Assembly (NCBI GenBank): GCA_013423385.1
Contig: BLZA01000007.1
Coordinates: forward strand, 1,054,001-1,118,000
Direction: 5' to 3'
Length of the DNA: 64,000 bases
Origin: Naganishia liquefaciens
Taxonomy: Eukaryota > Basidiomycota > Tremellomycetes > Filobasidiales > Filobasidiaceae
The notes beneath the pieces are model-generated. The model ran no database searches, was not told where the DNA came from, and saw nothing but the letters and a program-made list of their open reading frames with translations. How positions within the stretch are numbered: the stretch's first letter is position 1; each line of letters begins with the position of its first letter. This document shows, piece by piece, positions 35,836 through 46,993 of the stretch. Made by a program: the position numbers and the translations under genes.

Positions 35836-36338
35836 GCTGAGCGTATGATGGCGCGAAGTCGATGGGGAGAAGTATAGGAAGACGGTAAGAGGTCGAGATG
35901 AATGGACGAGGGGAGTGCTCATCGAGAAATCGCTCATCTTGACACGTCTGTCCTCTGGGAATGATGTCACATTAGGGTGAGCACAGTAATCACGTGAAGA
36001 GGGCAATTGGGTTCATCTCTACCACATCTTGGTTGATGATGTGCCATTCTGCTGCTCTTCATCTCGCTTGGGAACGCCAACCACGCCTTATGAGCGTAAC
36101 GATTTTGCTGCTGGACTATGTCGGACTTGATCCCTTTGGCCCGATTCCTGCCGAGCTCAAATAGTAGAGGACGGCGACCGGAAGTCATCACATCGAGAGA
36201 CCGAAAGCGCATTCCGGCAGGAGAATCGGACGATGGCGAGTCTTTGTGAACAGTCTGGTGCATAACATGAGCTCATACTGCTGCAAAAGAATCCTCAATT
36301 CCGAGCCACCCAGCTGAAAAGCAAGGGAAGACCAAATC
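35836..36338. promoter_or_regulatory. Divergent promoter region of FEN1 and the ERCC6L2-like gene
   Basis: This 503-bp stretch lies between two head-to-head start codons of DNA-repair genes. A palindromic CACGTG (E-box type) occurs near 35992. No MluI cell-cycle box (ACGCGT) was seen. Shared regulation is plausible but not shown. Confidence 0.5.
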
Positions 36339-39300
36339 ATGGCTCACGTCTCAGAGCGCTCGTATGTGCATCACCATTCCCTACCAGCCGACGCTTACCT
36401 AACACCCTAAATTGTAAATAGCACTGAGCGACGACTCCGACTTTGACAAGACAGAAGAAGAGGAACCAGCTTCGAAACGGGGGAAGAATGGACGTTCAAG
36501 CAAGTCCGACCAGAAGCCAGCGAAGCAACGAGGATCTCGGGAACGCGATCGCCTTCCACTGAAAGATGAACTTGAGGTTGCGGATGACGATTCTCAGACA
36601 TTTGCGGGCTTCAAGATGCGAATGGAAGCGCAGGAGAAGACACGCCTGGAGAATGAGCGGTATAACGAACGGACGACTATGAGCAAGAAGATCATCAACG
36701 TAGATACAGAGGATGAAGAAGACTTTGAGATTGCACGAGCCAAGAAGAGTTCCAAATCGACGGAGTCGGTGGAGGTGTTGCGAAGGGAGCCTGTCGCTTT
36801 TCCTGACATCATGAGCTACCTTCACGAATCTATACCTTATTTCGATATGAAACGTATCCGACGGGAGATTGCATACGAGGATGAAGAGGATAGCACAGAA
36901 GACGTTGAAGCGGTAGCAGCGACAGTCCACGGCGGTACGTCGTTCAAAACTGCAGCTCTGCCATGCAAGCACTGACGCTCGTGCGCTCCGCAAGAGCCAC
37001 GTCGGACACTTCTGGACCTTCTGCGTAAGGACTCTGTGTTCCCCGACGTTATCTCAGCAAAGCTTATTCCCCTTCTTCCAGTCATGGAGCGGCCGCGTCA
37101 AACAGGCCAAGCAAAGAGCACGCAATCAGATGAAAGCTTAGGGGAAGAAAGTCACTCGGACATCGAAAAACGACCCATGAAGTACAAAGCGGAAAGTGCG
37201 GTTCTTGAAATACAGAGAAATGCATCACCGGTCTATGCGCCGGAGATGCACGAGACCTGTGACACGAAAGCGAAAGCGAGAGGCGGCGGATCCACCGATG
37301 AGGAGAATTATTCTTCGGAAGGGGAAGAACCCGGACAGCTGGTATTCGATACCAAGAATGGCAAGCTTGTCAGGCCGATCCCTGCCGGAGCGCATACGGA
37401 TATCCAGCCGAAAATCGAGGAAGGAAAGAGCGAGGAAGAAGATGGATATCAGGCTTCGATTACGAATGAGAAAATACCGAGTAAGCCCCGCGGCTCTCTC
37501 GATGCTGACAAGCTCTGAATCGCCTCATGTCAGGTAAAAGCTCTTACGCATACGTTGCGTATCGAGGCAAGAGATCCAAGGTCATCAGAGAAGAAAATGC
37601 GAAAGCCGAGGTGAGCTTCCTCTTGGGTATCCTCTTGACAAGTTAATTGACACCTGTATATCCATAGGAAGAGGCAAAGAGAGTCGGAATGCGACCGAGC
37701 TTTCGGTGTTCCGCGGAAAAACAACGAAAAAAGGCATACAGCCTCGATCCCTTCAATGACAAGATGGTCATTCCAGTGCCGATCAACCGCTTTCTGCGTC
37801 GGTATCAACGAATAGGTGTCCAGTTCTTTTACGACAGGTATAAAGGTATCAAGGTGGAAGGCATCGGCATGGTGAAAGGTGGAATTCTGGGCGACGACAT
37901 GGGACTCGGTAAAACCATTCAAGTGCTTGCTTTCGTAAGCCATGCCCGATAGAAGCATGAGAATCCACTTAACGAATACCTCATGCAGCTGTCAGCCATC
38001 AGAGGGAAGACTGGAACATTAGCGGACGAGTTTAGTCGTGTATCACGCAAAGGGCGCGTTCGAGCCCGTCAAGGTGATTTCTCACCGACAACCTTTGGCC
38101 CAACGTGCTTGATCACCTGCCCAAAGACTCTTGTCACGAATGTGAGTATGTGCAAGCTATATTGGGCACTTATTGATTGTCAATCAAGTGGAAACGGGAA
38201 ATCGAAACGGTAATCAACTTCCGCGTCACTTCCCGTCCTATACTTATTCTCCGTCGGCAGTGGACATATCTTGAGTTTGGCGTTATCGAGAGCAAGAGCG
38301 ACAGGGAGCATGTGATAAATAAATACAAGAATGGCTTCCTCGATGTTGGTGAGTATCAGCTAGGCAATTTTGCGACATTGCTGAGCTGTAGTGTCGCAGT
38401 CGTCATCCCATTCGAGCGTCTTGTTCAAGACATCGAACTTTTCAGGGATCTTAAATTCTCGTAAGAGCCTCCTTGACCCGCATTCGGCCGTCGGTATTTC
38501 ATACACGCTCTTATAGAGTCATGATCATCGATGAAGCTCATACCATCAAGAATCCGAAAGCTCGGCGTACGGTTGCTATGAAGAAAATACAAGCCGATTG
38601 CCGTTTTGCAGTGACAGGTAGGGTGTGCATCGTTTGCTGACCGGAGGTGGAACTGACGTTTAACCAGGAACCTTGATTCAGAACAGATTTCAGGAGATGT
38701 GGTCGATATTAGACTTTGTAAGGCGTTGAAGCAGCGAGGGTACGCGAGCTCAACCTTGCGCTGCAGGTTGTCCCTGGTCTCGTTGGAACTCACGGCCAGT
38801 GGACAACTCTGATAGCCAGCAAAGTCGACAGGGGCATGGATCAGCTTGCGACCGTCGCCGACGTATACGACAAGAAGGTGAGATAGGGTGCCGGTTTTAG
38901 TGGCACATGCTGGTGGCTCATGCTAATCGAGTTGGGTAGCGAGTTACAGAGGCATTGCACAAGAATCTGCTTCCCCTGCTGTTTTTGCGGCGAACCAAAG
39001 CCGCCGTTGCTCTTGAAGTAATCAACAGGTCTAGGAGGGCTGACTTGAATGCTGACCGGCACCAACCCTTAGCTGCCGCGAAAGAACGACCATGTCATTT
39101 TCTGTCCGCTAACGCCTACGGGAGAACTTGTTTACAAGAGGCTTGCGGCTCAGCCAGGTATGTGGAGTAAACGAACGTGATGCGCAAGAGATATTCATAT
39201 TGGTTTCGACATGCAGACTTGCGCAAGTTTCTCGATCGGAACAGCCCTTGTCCCAATCACCCCACAAGACAGTGCGCTCCTCCTTTATGCTACCGGCTCG

Positions 39301-41838
39301 ACAAAAGTTGACGTCTGTCCTATAGTGCAAAAGATTGCTGTTACCCTGGCGACGGCGCATCTGAAAGAGTGGACAAAGGCCTTTTCCTGCGGTAGTAAGA
39401 TGATGTCCAAGCCTGCTTCCGGTTCCAGACACTGAAATAGGTCCGGCAGCATCTCTGTCTTTAGAAAGGTTTCGAGCGTAAGTTGACCGGTTTGTCATGC
39501 GGCGTTGTCCCTGATTGATTGTTACCAGCACATCGGACTGATCTACGCCCGTGAGTAAATACCATGTTGATGGTGTCGACTCGCTGATAGCGGATGTAGA
39601 ACCGGACGACAGTCCCGAGCAAGTGAGCGATCTGCGCACCTCGGCCGAGTAGAGCTAATGGTCCGTCAAAGAAATTGCTTTGTCAACGTCTGATGGATAT
39701 CTGCGTAAGTCTTCTGATCATTGAACCAAGAAAAGGGCCTGAGGCGTCAATGACTCGACGAGTTTCCGACGAGTCTCGAACTCCAAGCGCATCAGATTGG
39801 TCTCATCGACGAGAAGGATATCGAGGGTTATATGGCGAACGATCATGCCATCGTCGACGAGGAGCTGCAGCCAACGGCGAGGGATGCTTTCTACCGAAAT
39901 CTGCCCCCTTATCAGGCAAGCGTGTAAGTCATAGGAAAGGGGAAGTGGGGGGAGGGGGGGGAATTGCTTAGCTGACCCGAGCGATCTAGGTTATCCGATC
40001 TTTCCGGCAAATGGGTTGTAAGTCTGTGGAAATCGCCTTGAGATTGTAGCCTAACCGATCTTGCAGATCTTGAACGCTCTTCTGGGTGCCTGGAAAGCCG
40101 ACACGAGGGAAACTCATAAAGGTCACCTCGATAACTGGCAGTTTCCTGTTCAACGCTAATACACCCACAGTCCTTGTTTTTTCGACGTCAGTCAAGCTTT
40201 TAAAGATGCTGCAAGGGTTTATCCAGTTACAGTGTAAGTTGGATATCTTGACCCAGCCATGCGGCTCACTATTATTCAAGACAACTGCGAGATGCTTCAC
40301 GGTGGTATCAAAGATGAAGATCGTATGGCTGCAGTGGACAGGTTCCAGACAGATCCGTCGGTATTCGTTTTCTTGATCAGTCAGTACCCTCTGGTCGTCA
40401 ATCCTGCCGAATTTACATGGCGTCTTTTCCGCAGGCACGCTCGCTGGTGGCGTCGGTCTCAATCTGACGGCTGTGAGCGCGATCTCTAGCTCACTTATGA
40501 TAGGATGCTAAAAGAAAGTGCTCAAGGCTAACAAAGTAGTCATCTTTGATCCTAATTGGAGTACGTTTGCATTATCATTGCTTGAGGCAAGCGCTGACTG
40601 CGTCTGTGCGCAACAGATCCTGCTCACGATCTCCAAGCGATGGATCGGTGCGCACTGCCAGTTGACAGCTGTCACAAGATAGCCTGATCGTTTCTTCCAA
40701 AAGTGCCTTCCGAATGGGACAGAAGAGGGATGTGTACGTCCACTCGATAATCGACTCCGTTCTCGGCTCATCCCTTCGTCAGCGATGTGTACCGTTTAAT
40801 CTCTCTTGGGACGATTGAGGAGATCATATACGAGAGGCAAAGTGAGTGGAATGCGACTCGACTCGCTCTCGCAATCTGAAAGTGACCTCCTCCCAGTGAG
40901 AAAATCTGCCGCAATGCGAATTATGTGAGTGATAACCCGCGTCCGGCCGAATAGACTTACGATTTGCTTCCTTCGCAGCTATGAAGATGCAGTAGATGCC
41001 CGGATGTACGAAGGGCACGAAACCAAGGGAGCGCAAGGCGATCTGTGGGGTATTAAGAACTTGCTTACTTTCAAGCCGGAAGGCACAAGTCTGCAACGGG
41101 TGAGCCTGCAAGCAGCATCGTCTCTGTACCTTCCAGACTAAGGAAACCTCCCCCAGGCAACCAGACTTGCTTTCCAGGAGGAAGAAGTGGCAAACAACTT
41201 TGGTCTCAAGGAACTTCTCATCGATACGATGTATGAGGATGAGCTCCACGTGGTGGGAACGGAGAATGGCACAGAGGTATATTCATCGCAGTCTCCATCA
41301 GATTCTGTCCACTGACAACCCCGATGACTCAGCTCGAAAGTGTAAACGAGGATGCCACTTTGTTGGAGGCTCTGGGTGACTGTAAGCTTGTGGCGCGTTT
41401 GTTCCACGCGCCTGACTGACATGTTTGACTCCAGTCATCCCGGGCTTGCGGCGTATGTCGCCAGTCGTCCCCTGTTTCCTGCCTCCACTGATATCCCTGT
41501 TAACAGGCGAAGCGGTCAAGAAGACCGCCGCGCAGCCGTCCGCGGTAGAGAGATTCCTGCAGAAGCAGGCGATCGAGGTGAGACTCGACGATTACGCCCA
41601 TCTTCCCTCAGCTCATGCTCTCATGCTTGGCTTCAAGGACTATCACAACAATCCCTCGGCCCGTGATGAAAGAGTTAATGAACACTATCGGAACAAGAAC
41701 GTAGCGAAACAAGTCAAGCGGAAGCGGAGATCGTCGCAGTGGGTTGAAGAAGATACGGTTACAGAGTACAAGGCGCCGCGCTTGACGGTAGAGAAGACGG
41801 CGCGGGCGGTGGGACTTGTCAGCGATGATGATGACTAG
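36339..41838 (+). CDS. ERCC6L2-like SNF2-family DNA translocase
   Basis: SWI/SNF2 ATPase, closest by pattern to ERCC6L2 (Rad26/CSB-like). Many short exons, more than 20. The N-terminal part is acidic/basic and disordered ([14 protein letters not shown]). The core begins at [19 protein letters not shown], then [19 protein letters not shown] (Walker A), [28 protein letters not shown] (DEAH), [19 protein letters not shown] and [14 protein letters not shown]. Lobe 2 has [44 protein letters not shown] (last motif spliced), RMGQKRDV and [16 protein letters not shown]. Between the lobes a Cys/His cluster [18 protein letters not shown] matches the cysteine-rich loop of ERCC6L2. The HEBO-like tail [16 protein letters not shown] supports this assignment. 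ERCC6L2 acts in transcription-linked repair and end-joining. Several short exons are uncertain. Confidence 0.88.
39924..39989 (+). other. G-rich intron with potential G-quadruplex
   Basis: An intron of the ERCC6L2-like gene contains tracts of 4, 6 and 8 guanines at 39939-39961 on the sense strand, enough for four G-tracts with short loops. Splicing here restores [12 protein letters not shown] in frame. G-quadruplex formation is predicted from sequence only. Confidence 0.5.
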
Positions 41839-42095
41839 GTGGAAGAATTGGTCCTGATTGCCTGTACGCAATCTACTTTGGAAAGATGGCGATGATCGGC
41901 ATGGGGCAATGCACAATACTCGTTGCACAGATTCCAAGAGTTCAACAATGCTCGTTGTAGAGAATCCAATTTCAATTGCTGTTCATTGATTATGCTTCTC
42001 TACTCTGGAGATTTACAACACAAAAATCGCTCGTATTCGCTATCTATTCGTGTATCGCTACCCGTTCTCATGCGTGGTGCCCGTCTCGTCCAACT

Positions 42096-44706
42096 TTACT
42101 TCTCAACCATGACAAAGTCATCCTGGGGAGGCTGCTCATCCTCGACTGTCGGCCTCGGCGGAACGCTAGACTTTACCGGTGTCGCCACCTCTGCCGGTGT
42201 TCCGGGCTCGATCAATTGCTCAATCGGTGCCGTGAGGACATTTTCATCGGTGACGACCACTGCTTCTGGAGCCGATGGCATCTCGACCACTTCCTCGGCC
42301 TTTTGCGCCACGTTCGATTCCAGTTGTGTGGCCTGTGAGGATTCGGCCGGGGAAGGTTGATCGGCTGTCGTGGCATCGTTTTCGGATTGCGCGGGAGTCG
42401 CATCGTCCGTCTCGATAGGGGCTAGATGTGTCGACGTCGGTGTCGCTTCATTCTCGCCCTTTGTCGCGTCATCCTTGTCGTTGCTTCCTGCGGCTTCTAG
42501 CTCCGCCTGCTGCTTCCTAAACACCGAACTTCGCTGCCTTTCCATCTCGGCAAGCTTCTCCTCGACGTCCTTGACAAACGCCTTGCGCACACTTCGCACC
42601 TCCTTGTCCCCGTCACTCGAGATGGCGTCCGCGGCGACCAAGAGACTAAGCAACGCCTGCGCATGGGCATGGTACGGCGCGTTATTGTGCGTGAATGCCA
42701 AGGGCGGAACAGGAATCACACGGTCATCCCCATCGTGCGATGCTCCATCGACGGGATCCAACGAGGGCGTGGCGTGCTCCGCGTCGGGATCCTGAAAATC
42801 GAGGTGTGCCGGAAAGGTGAAGCCGCGAACGAGCTTGTCGAGTTTGGCGCGAAGGGCTTCCAGCTTTTCGAGACGCTGGACGCGCGCGTGGTGGCGTCTG
42901 TATTTCTGCTGGATGAGCGTGGCGGCGGCTGCGGCTTTACTGTCTTGCAAGTCGGCAGCGGAAGCCGGGATGTCGTCTTCGTCATCGGCATCGTCGAGCA
43001 TCTCGGTGGAGATTTCCGTGGTCGAGTGGTCGTCGGAGGGCAGGTCGAGTTCGTCCGGGATGGGAACGGGCGCGACGACGGGTGTAGGATCGGTAAACGT
43101 GGGTTGTTCCGCTAATGCCGTGGCTGCGGGCGTCTCGACACTTGATGGCTGAGCGGGCTCGAGGGACTTGGCCTCGGGCAGGGTGGCAGACTCGTTTCGA
43201 GGAGTCGACTCTGGCTCGGCCTTGGCCTCATCCTCCTTTCGCGGCTCCTCTTTTTGCTCCTCATCACCTTTATCCGGCACAGCTCCGAATACCCGCTCGA
43301 GGTCCTTGAACACCTTGTCGACCATCTGCTTGAAATCCTCGCTCAATTCCTCCTCGGGCTGCGAAACTACGGGCTCTGCGGGAGGCGAGGGTTGCTTCTC
43401 CGGTGTGGGCGAGGCGGGTCGTTTGATGGGAGATGCTGTTGCCAGAGGAGTCGCGGGTTGTTGAGCTTCCGAGGATGCGGGCGCAGAAGTCTCGACGATC
43501 GGTGGCGAGGCGGCATTGTTCCGAAGCTCGACGTTCTTGACGTTGACAGGCACACCGAGCACCGAGCTGAGCAGCTTGGTCAATTCATCTTCTGCCGAGG
43601 GCGCCTGGATCGGTGCGGATTGGGAAATGGGTGGCGCGATGGCTTTCGGCTTGGGTGCTTCAGGTTGAGCCGGGCCGGCCGGGTGAACGCTGCCAGATTG
43701 TTCGAGTTCGCGGGGTATGGCGGCGGATGGGGCGGGAACGGGTGTACGGGGTTTAACGATTTGAGGTGAAGCGACGCCAAAGAATCTGTATGGCGAGAGC
43801 GTCAGAAACGTGTGAGGGAGGAATATCAAAAGGAGGTGCGACTTACGAGTTTAAGAATCGCTCAAATGCTTCCTGGTCGGGATCAGGCGAGGCCTGTCGT
43901 TCTTCTGTCGGGGCCGACTGTCGTGCAGGCTGAGTCTGTTGGTGAACACGAGTCTGAGCGGGAATCTGGACCGGCTGTCGTTGGATTTGCGGTTGCGATT
44001 GAGCGGGTTGAGGCTGAGCGACCGGGTAACCCGCTGGATTGTATGCGAGATGGGGTTGAGCCTGGGCAGGACGCTGGAATCCTTGGGGAGGTCCTTGAGG
44101 CTGAGCGTCGGCAAAGATCCTAACAAGGCGGCGAATGGGTGGCGGTTCAGCACAAAGGACGCACACGGCGAAAAGCGCAAGTAGAAAGACTCACGAATCC
44201 ATCAAGTCCCTGACGAAAATCCTCTGTCGTGCTTCCTCCCTTCTGCGCTCAATCTCGGCGAGCCTCGCCCTTTCGGCCCTCTGCCTCGCCACCTCTTGCG
44301 CATGTGCAATCGCCCTCGCCCGCTCCACATACTGCCTCTGCCGTTCCCGCTGCTGTCGTTCGGCCTCTTGCTGAGCTTGCGCCTGGAGAAGAGACGCAAT
44401 CACGCGTCGCTGGTGGTATTCCCTGTGCTGGGCCTCTTCGAGTGCGGCGAGTCGGGCGAGACGACGTTGTTTTTCGAGTTCGAGTTCGCGTGCGCGGAGG
44501 GCGTCGAGACGGGCTTGGGCGTAGAGGTGGGCGAGAGCGGAGGCTTCGGCTGAGGCGTAGGCTTGTGGGTGCGGGATGTAGGTGTCGTGGTCGTCGTCGT
44601 CGTCCGTAGTGGCGATGGTAAAGGGGACGACGGGGCGACGTCGGGTGGCGTCCGGAGAGGGCGCGCGGTAGTAGGACGTCGGCTGGTAGAATGAAGCTGG
44701 GAACAT
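42096..44706 (-). CDS. IQ/BAG-domain protein, 824 aa
   Basis: Three exons (44195-44706, 43847-44119, 42096-43785) join in frame to 824 codons. The N-terminal 170 residues form a long Arg/Gln/Glu/Ala helix (likely coiled coil). A Gln/Pro-rich middle and a Pro/Glu-rich disordered region with an FKQMVDKVFKDLERVFG helix follow. At about residue 560 an IQ-like segment (AATLIQQKYRRHHARVQRLE) runs straight into a BAG-type helix (LEALRAKLDKLVRGFTFP ... LLSLLVAADAISSDGD), the arrangement of fungal BAG proteins that bind the Hsp70 ATPase domain as nucleotide-exchange factors. The C-terminus is acidic and ends DDFVMVEK. Divergent from a shorter paralogue at 45269-46469. The name of the orthologue in model fungi is not certain. 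Confidence 0.85.
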
Positions 44707-44866
44707 GGCGGCGGTGTGCTGCGGTGTGGTGTGGTGTGGTGATGAGTGAGATGAGATGAAAAGGGCAAGAGGGACCTGCGGTGGTGTGTTATATAACGCT
44801 GGTCCGTCATCCCCCCCCTGTGCCCGCTGACGCAGGAGAGGATGCGTGATGACTCATGCGCGCTCC

Positions 44867-44879
44867 TTCGAGAACGCTC
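44867..44879. promoter_or_regulatory. Heat-shock-element-like TTCGAGAAcgCTC
   Basis: TTC-GA-GAA with a third imperfect unit CTC spaced two bases further, matching the alternating nGAAn pattern bound by Hsf1. It lies 161-173 bp from the minus-strand start codon. Confidence 0.45.
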
Positions 44880-44967
44880 CTGTCTCACGTGCCACTTGCT
44901 TCCGCGTCTTTCCCGCGCTTTCGAGCAGCTGCATGCAGGTGCCCCGGCCTCCACTTTCGCGAGATGC

Positions 44968-44978
44968 TTCCTGAAGAA
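44968..44978. promoter_or_regulatory. Heat-shock-element-like TTCCTGAAGAA
   Basis: TTC-CT-GAA followed at once by another GAA, giving two inverted units plus a mis-spaced third. It lies near the middle of the divergent promoter. Confidence 0.4.
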
Positions 44979-45168
44979 TGCCCCGGATGAGAACCCGTGC
45001 TGAATGTTCGGGCATGTGGGTGGCCATCCAATTCCCTCCATTTCGAGCGAGCATCCTTCCATGATCGACGAGCAAGCGTCGGTCGGGATTCCCAAGCGTT
45101 CAAAGAGTCGTATTGATAAGATACCACTTGTCGGACTGTTTGCGATAGAGTAGGCGATATATACCTTG

Positions 45169-45204
45169 TATATATATATCTATCCATCTATCTATCTATC
45201 TATA
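45169..45204 (+). repeat. TA/TATC microsatellite
   Basis: A TATATATA run passes into about six TATC units, one of them imperfect. It sits about 65-100 bp upstream of the plus-strand BAG gene and overlaps its likely TATA region, so length changes could affect expression. Confidence 0.8.
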
Positions 45205-45268
45205 GTCTCCCCGTATCGTTCCAGTCCTGCCATTGCTGAATCCCCACATCGACGCAACCTTGACCGAC

Positions 45269-46469
45269 ATGTTTCATCCAGCCTTCCACCATCCCTCATT
45301 CCGCCCCTCCTCCCGCACGAACGACCATCATCATCATTCACATGGCCGCCCATCCACAAGTCTCCCCTTGATCACACTCCGATACCCGGAATCCTACCCG
45401 CGCCAACGCGATCAACAAGTTTGTGCAGCAGCACGACACGAAGCCGATATTATATGGCGTCAACGGGAACGACAACAGGCGATTCGGCAGCAGCGGGAAG
45501 AAGCACGTCGTCAGCGGGCACGGGAAGAGGCTGTGGCGGAGTGGTACCGTGCTCAAAGAGAGGTGGCGAGGCGGAGGGCGGGGCAAGAGGAAAGAATGCG
45601 TAGGGCGCGGGTGGAGCGTGTGGAGCTTGATGCGTGGATGAATGAGTAGGTCATGGATCTCGTGGCGCAAGCCGTCTTGAGCATGTTCGAGGTTGTTGAC
45701 GAATCGTGCGTGTTGCCATAGACTGTTTAGTGATATCACTCGTTCGCCACATCAAGAGACCCCTCGATACTCGGATACGGAAGCGATCCATACTCGGGCG
45801 TTTTCTGATTCCGAGTCCGAGATGGAGGAAGAGGAACAAGATGAGGAAACGGCGATGGACGGGCTGTTGGATTCGCGAGTCGCCTTTGCCACCTTTTATC
45901 GTGATCGTAGCGTGGCGGACACTAAGTCGAGGTCGCGTAGGTTCCTGCATAGCTTTGGACTACAACGGGATCGGACCGTCCAAACGGAAAGCTTCGAATC
46001 ACCGTCGCAACCCGAGCCATCCATTGTCCAGCAATCAATTGACGACAAGGATACCCACGCCAGCAAAGGGGACCACCCGCACGCGGAACCCTTCACGGCC
46101 ATCGAACGCGCCTACACCGCACACGCCGCCCGCGTCACACGGCTCGAAACGCTCGAACGCCTGCACGACGCCCTCGGCTCGCTCATCAAAAGCTTCACGT
46201 TCCCGCGCGAGCTAGACTTTGCGCGGCCTCCCACCAAGGGGGAAGCAGGTGTTGTCCCCGACTTGGCGTATACGCGTCGTAATGTGGGGTTCCGGGAGCA
46301 TGAGCAGGCGCTGTTGCGGTTGCTGAGTGAGGCGGATGCGGTGAGCAGTGAGGGGGATGAAGAGGTGAGGGTGAAGAGAAAGGAGTTTGTCGAGGCGGTG
46401 CAGCACGAGTTGGAGCTGTTGGAGGAGGGGAGGTTGAGAGTTTGGCAGGGTCAGATGGCAGGGGTTTAG
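45269..46469 (+). CDS. BAG-domain protein, shorter paralogue, 374 aa
   Basis: Two exons (45269-45645, 45722-46469) join in frame to 374 codons. A His-rich start (HHHHSHG) leads into an Arg/Gln/Glu-rich helix (WRQRERQQAIRQQREEARR) like that of the divergent neighbour. The first exon ends at the equivalent place: AWMNE then LFSDITRS here, RDLMDS then IFADAQ in the neighbour. The C-terminal half has FTAIERAYTAHAARVTRLET and LGSLIKSFTFPRELDF, then HEQALLRLLSEADAVSSEGD, which aligns with LVRGFTFPAHLDF and LLSLLVAADAISSDGD of the 824-aa protein. It lacks the long Pro-rich middle of the larger paralogue, and the IQ motif is weak. Predicted Hsp70 co-chaperone. The chosen ATG is the first in frame. 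Confidence 0.82.
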
Positions 46470-46993
46470 CTATCGGTGGCGGGGATGCGAGTCTCGAGTC
46501 GCGCTCGTGCTGAATGCTTATATTCGTGTACAGTATACCTGTTTTGTCCCAGCGAATTGAAAAGCTTGGGTTTACCCGAAGATGAGCATGACAAGGCCAA
46601 TCTCAGCAAAGTCTTTTCTTTATCTGTATAGAGGCATTATCGACCGCAGGACCGCATCTCGCGCAGCGGTCTCACAAAACCCAAAAGGAGCCGTTCTCGT
46701 CCCTCGACTGCCGGAGCATCGCCTCTGAGTATCGACGTAGAGATCGCGTCCAAGCGATACGGGCTGCCCGCTCGCTAGGTCGTCGACGGAAATCCTCCGC
46801 TCTTACTGACCGACAGCCTTGCCTTGCCTCCTGGAACGCCAATAGGATCATTTGGCTGCATGGGCTATCATGCGGTCAAGATTGCAACGCGGCAACATTC
46901 CGAGTATCAGGATCGCAGACGTGCTAGCCATGTCATGATGGTCATCTCGCTCGCAGCTATCTCGCCTTGACTAAACGCGCTGGCACAACTACC
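46470..46993. other. Convergent intergenic region, nothing recognised
   Basis: This 524-bp stretch lies between the 3' ends of the short BAG gene and CFT1. It presumably contains both 3' UTRs and polyadenylation sites. No gene or repeat was seen. Confidence 0.55.

Larger units (their letters stand above)
44707..45268. promoter_or_regulatory. Bidirectional promoter between two BAG genes, heat-shock-like elements
   Basis: This 562-bp stretch separates head-to-head paralogues. It has a palindromic TTATATAA at 44789-44796 (about 85 bp from the minus-strand ATG) and a TATATAT run at about 45155-45179 near the plus-strand ATG. It also carries a stress-element core CCCCT at 44815-44819, an AP-1/Gcn4-type TGACTCA at 44850-44856, and two nTTCnnGAAn blocks listed separately. 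The combination suggests stress-responsive co-expression of both genes; that is inference. Confidence 0.6.
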
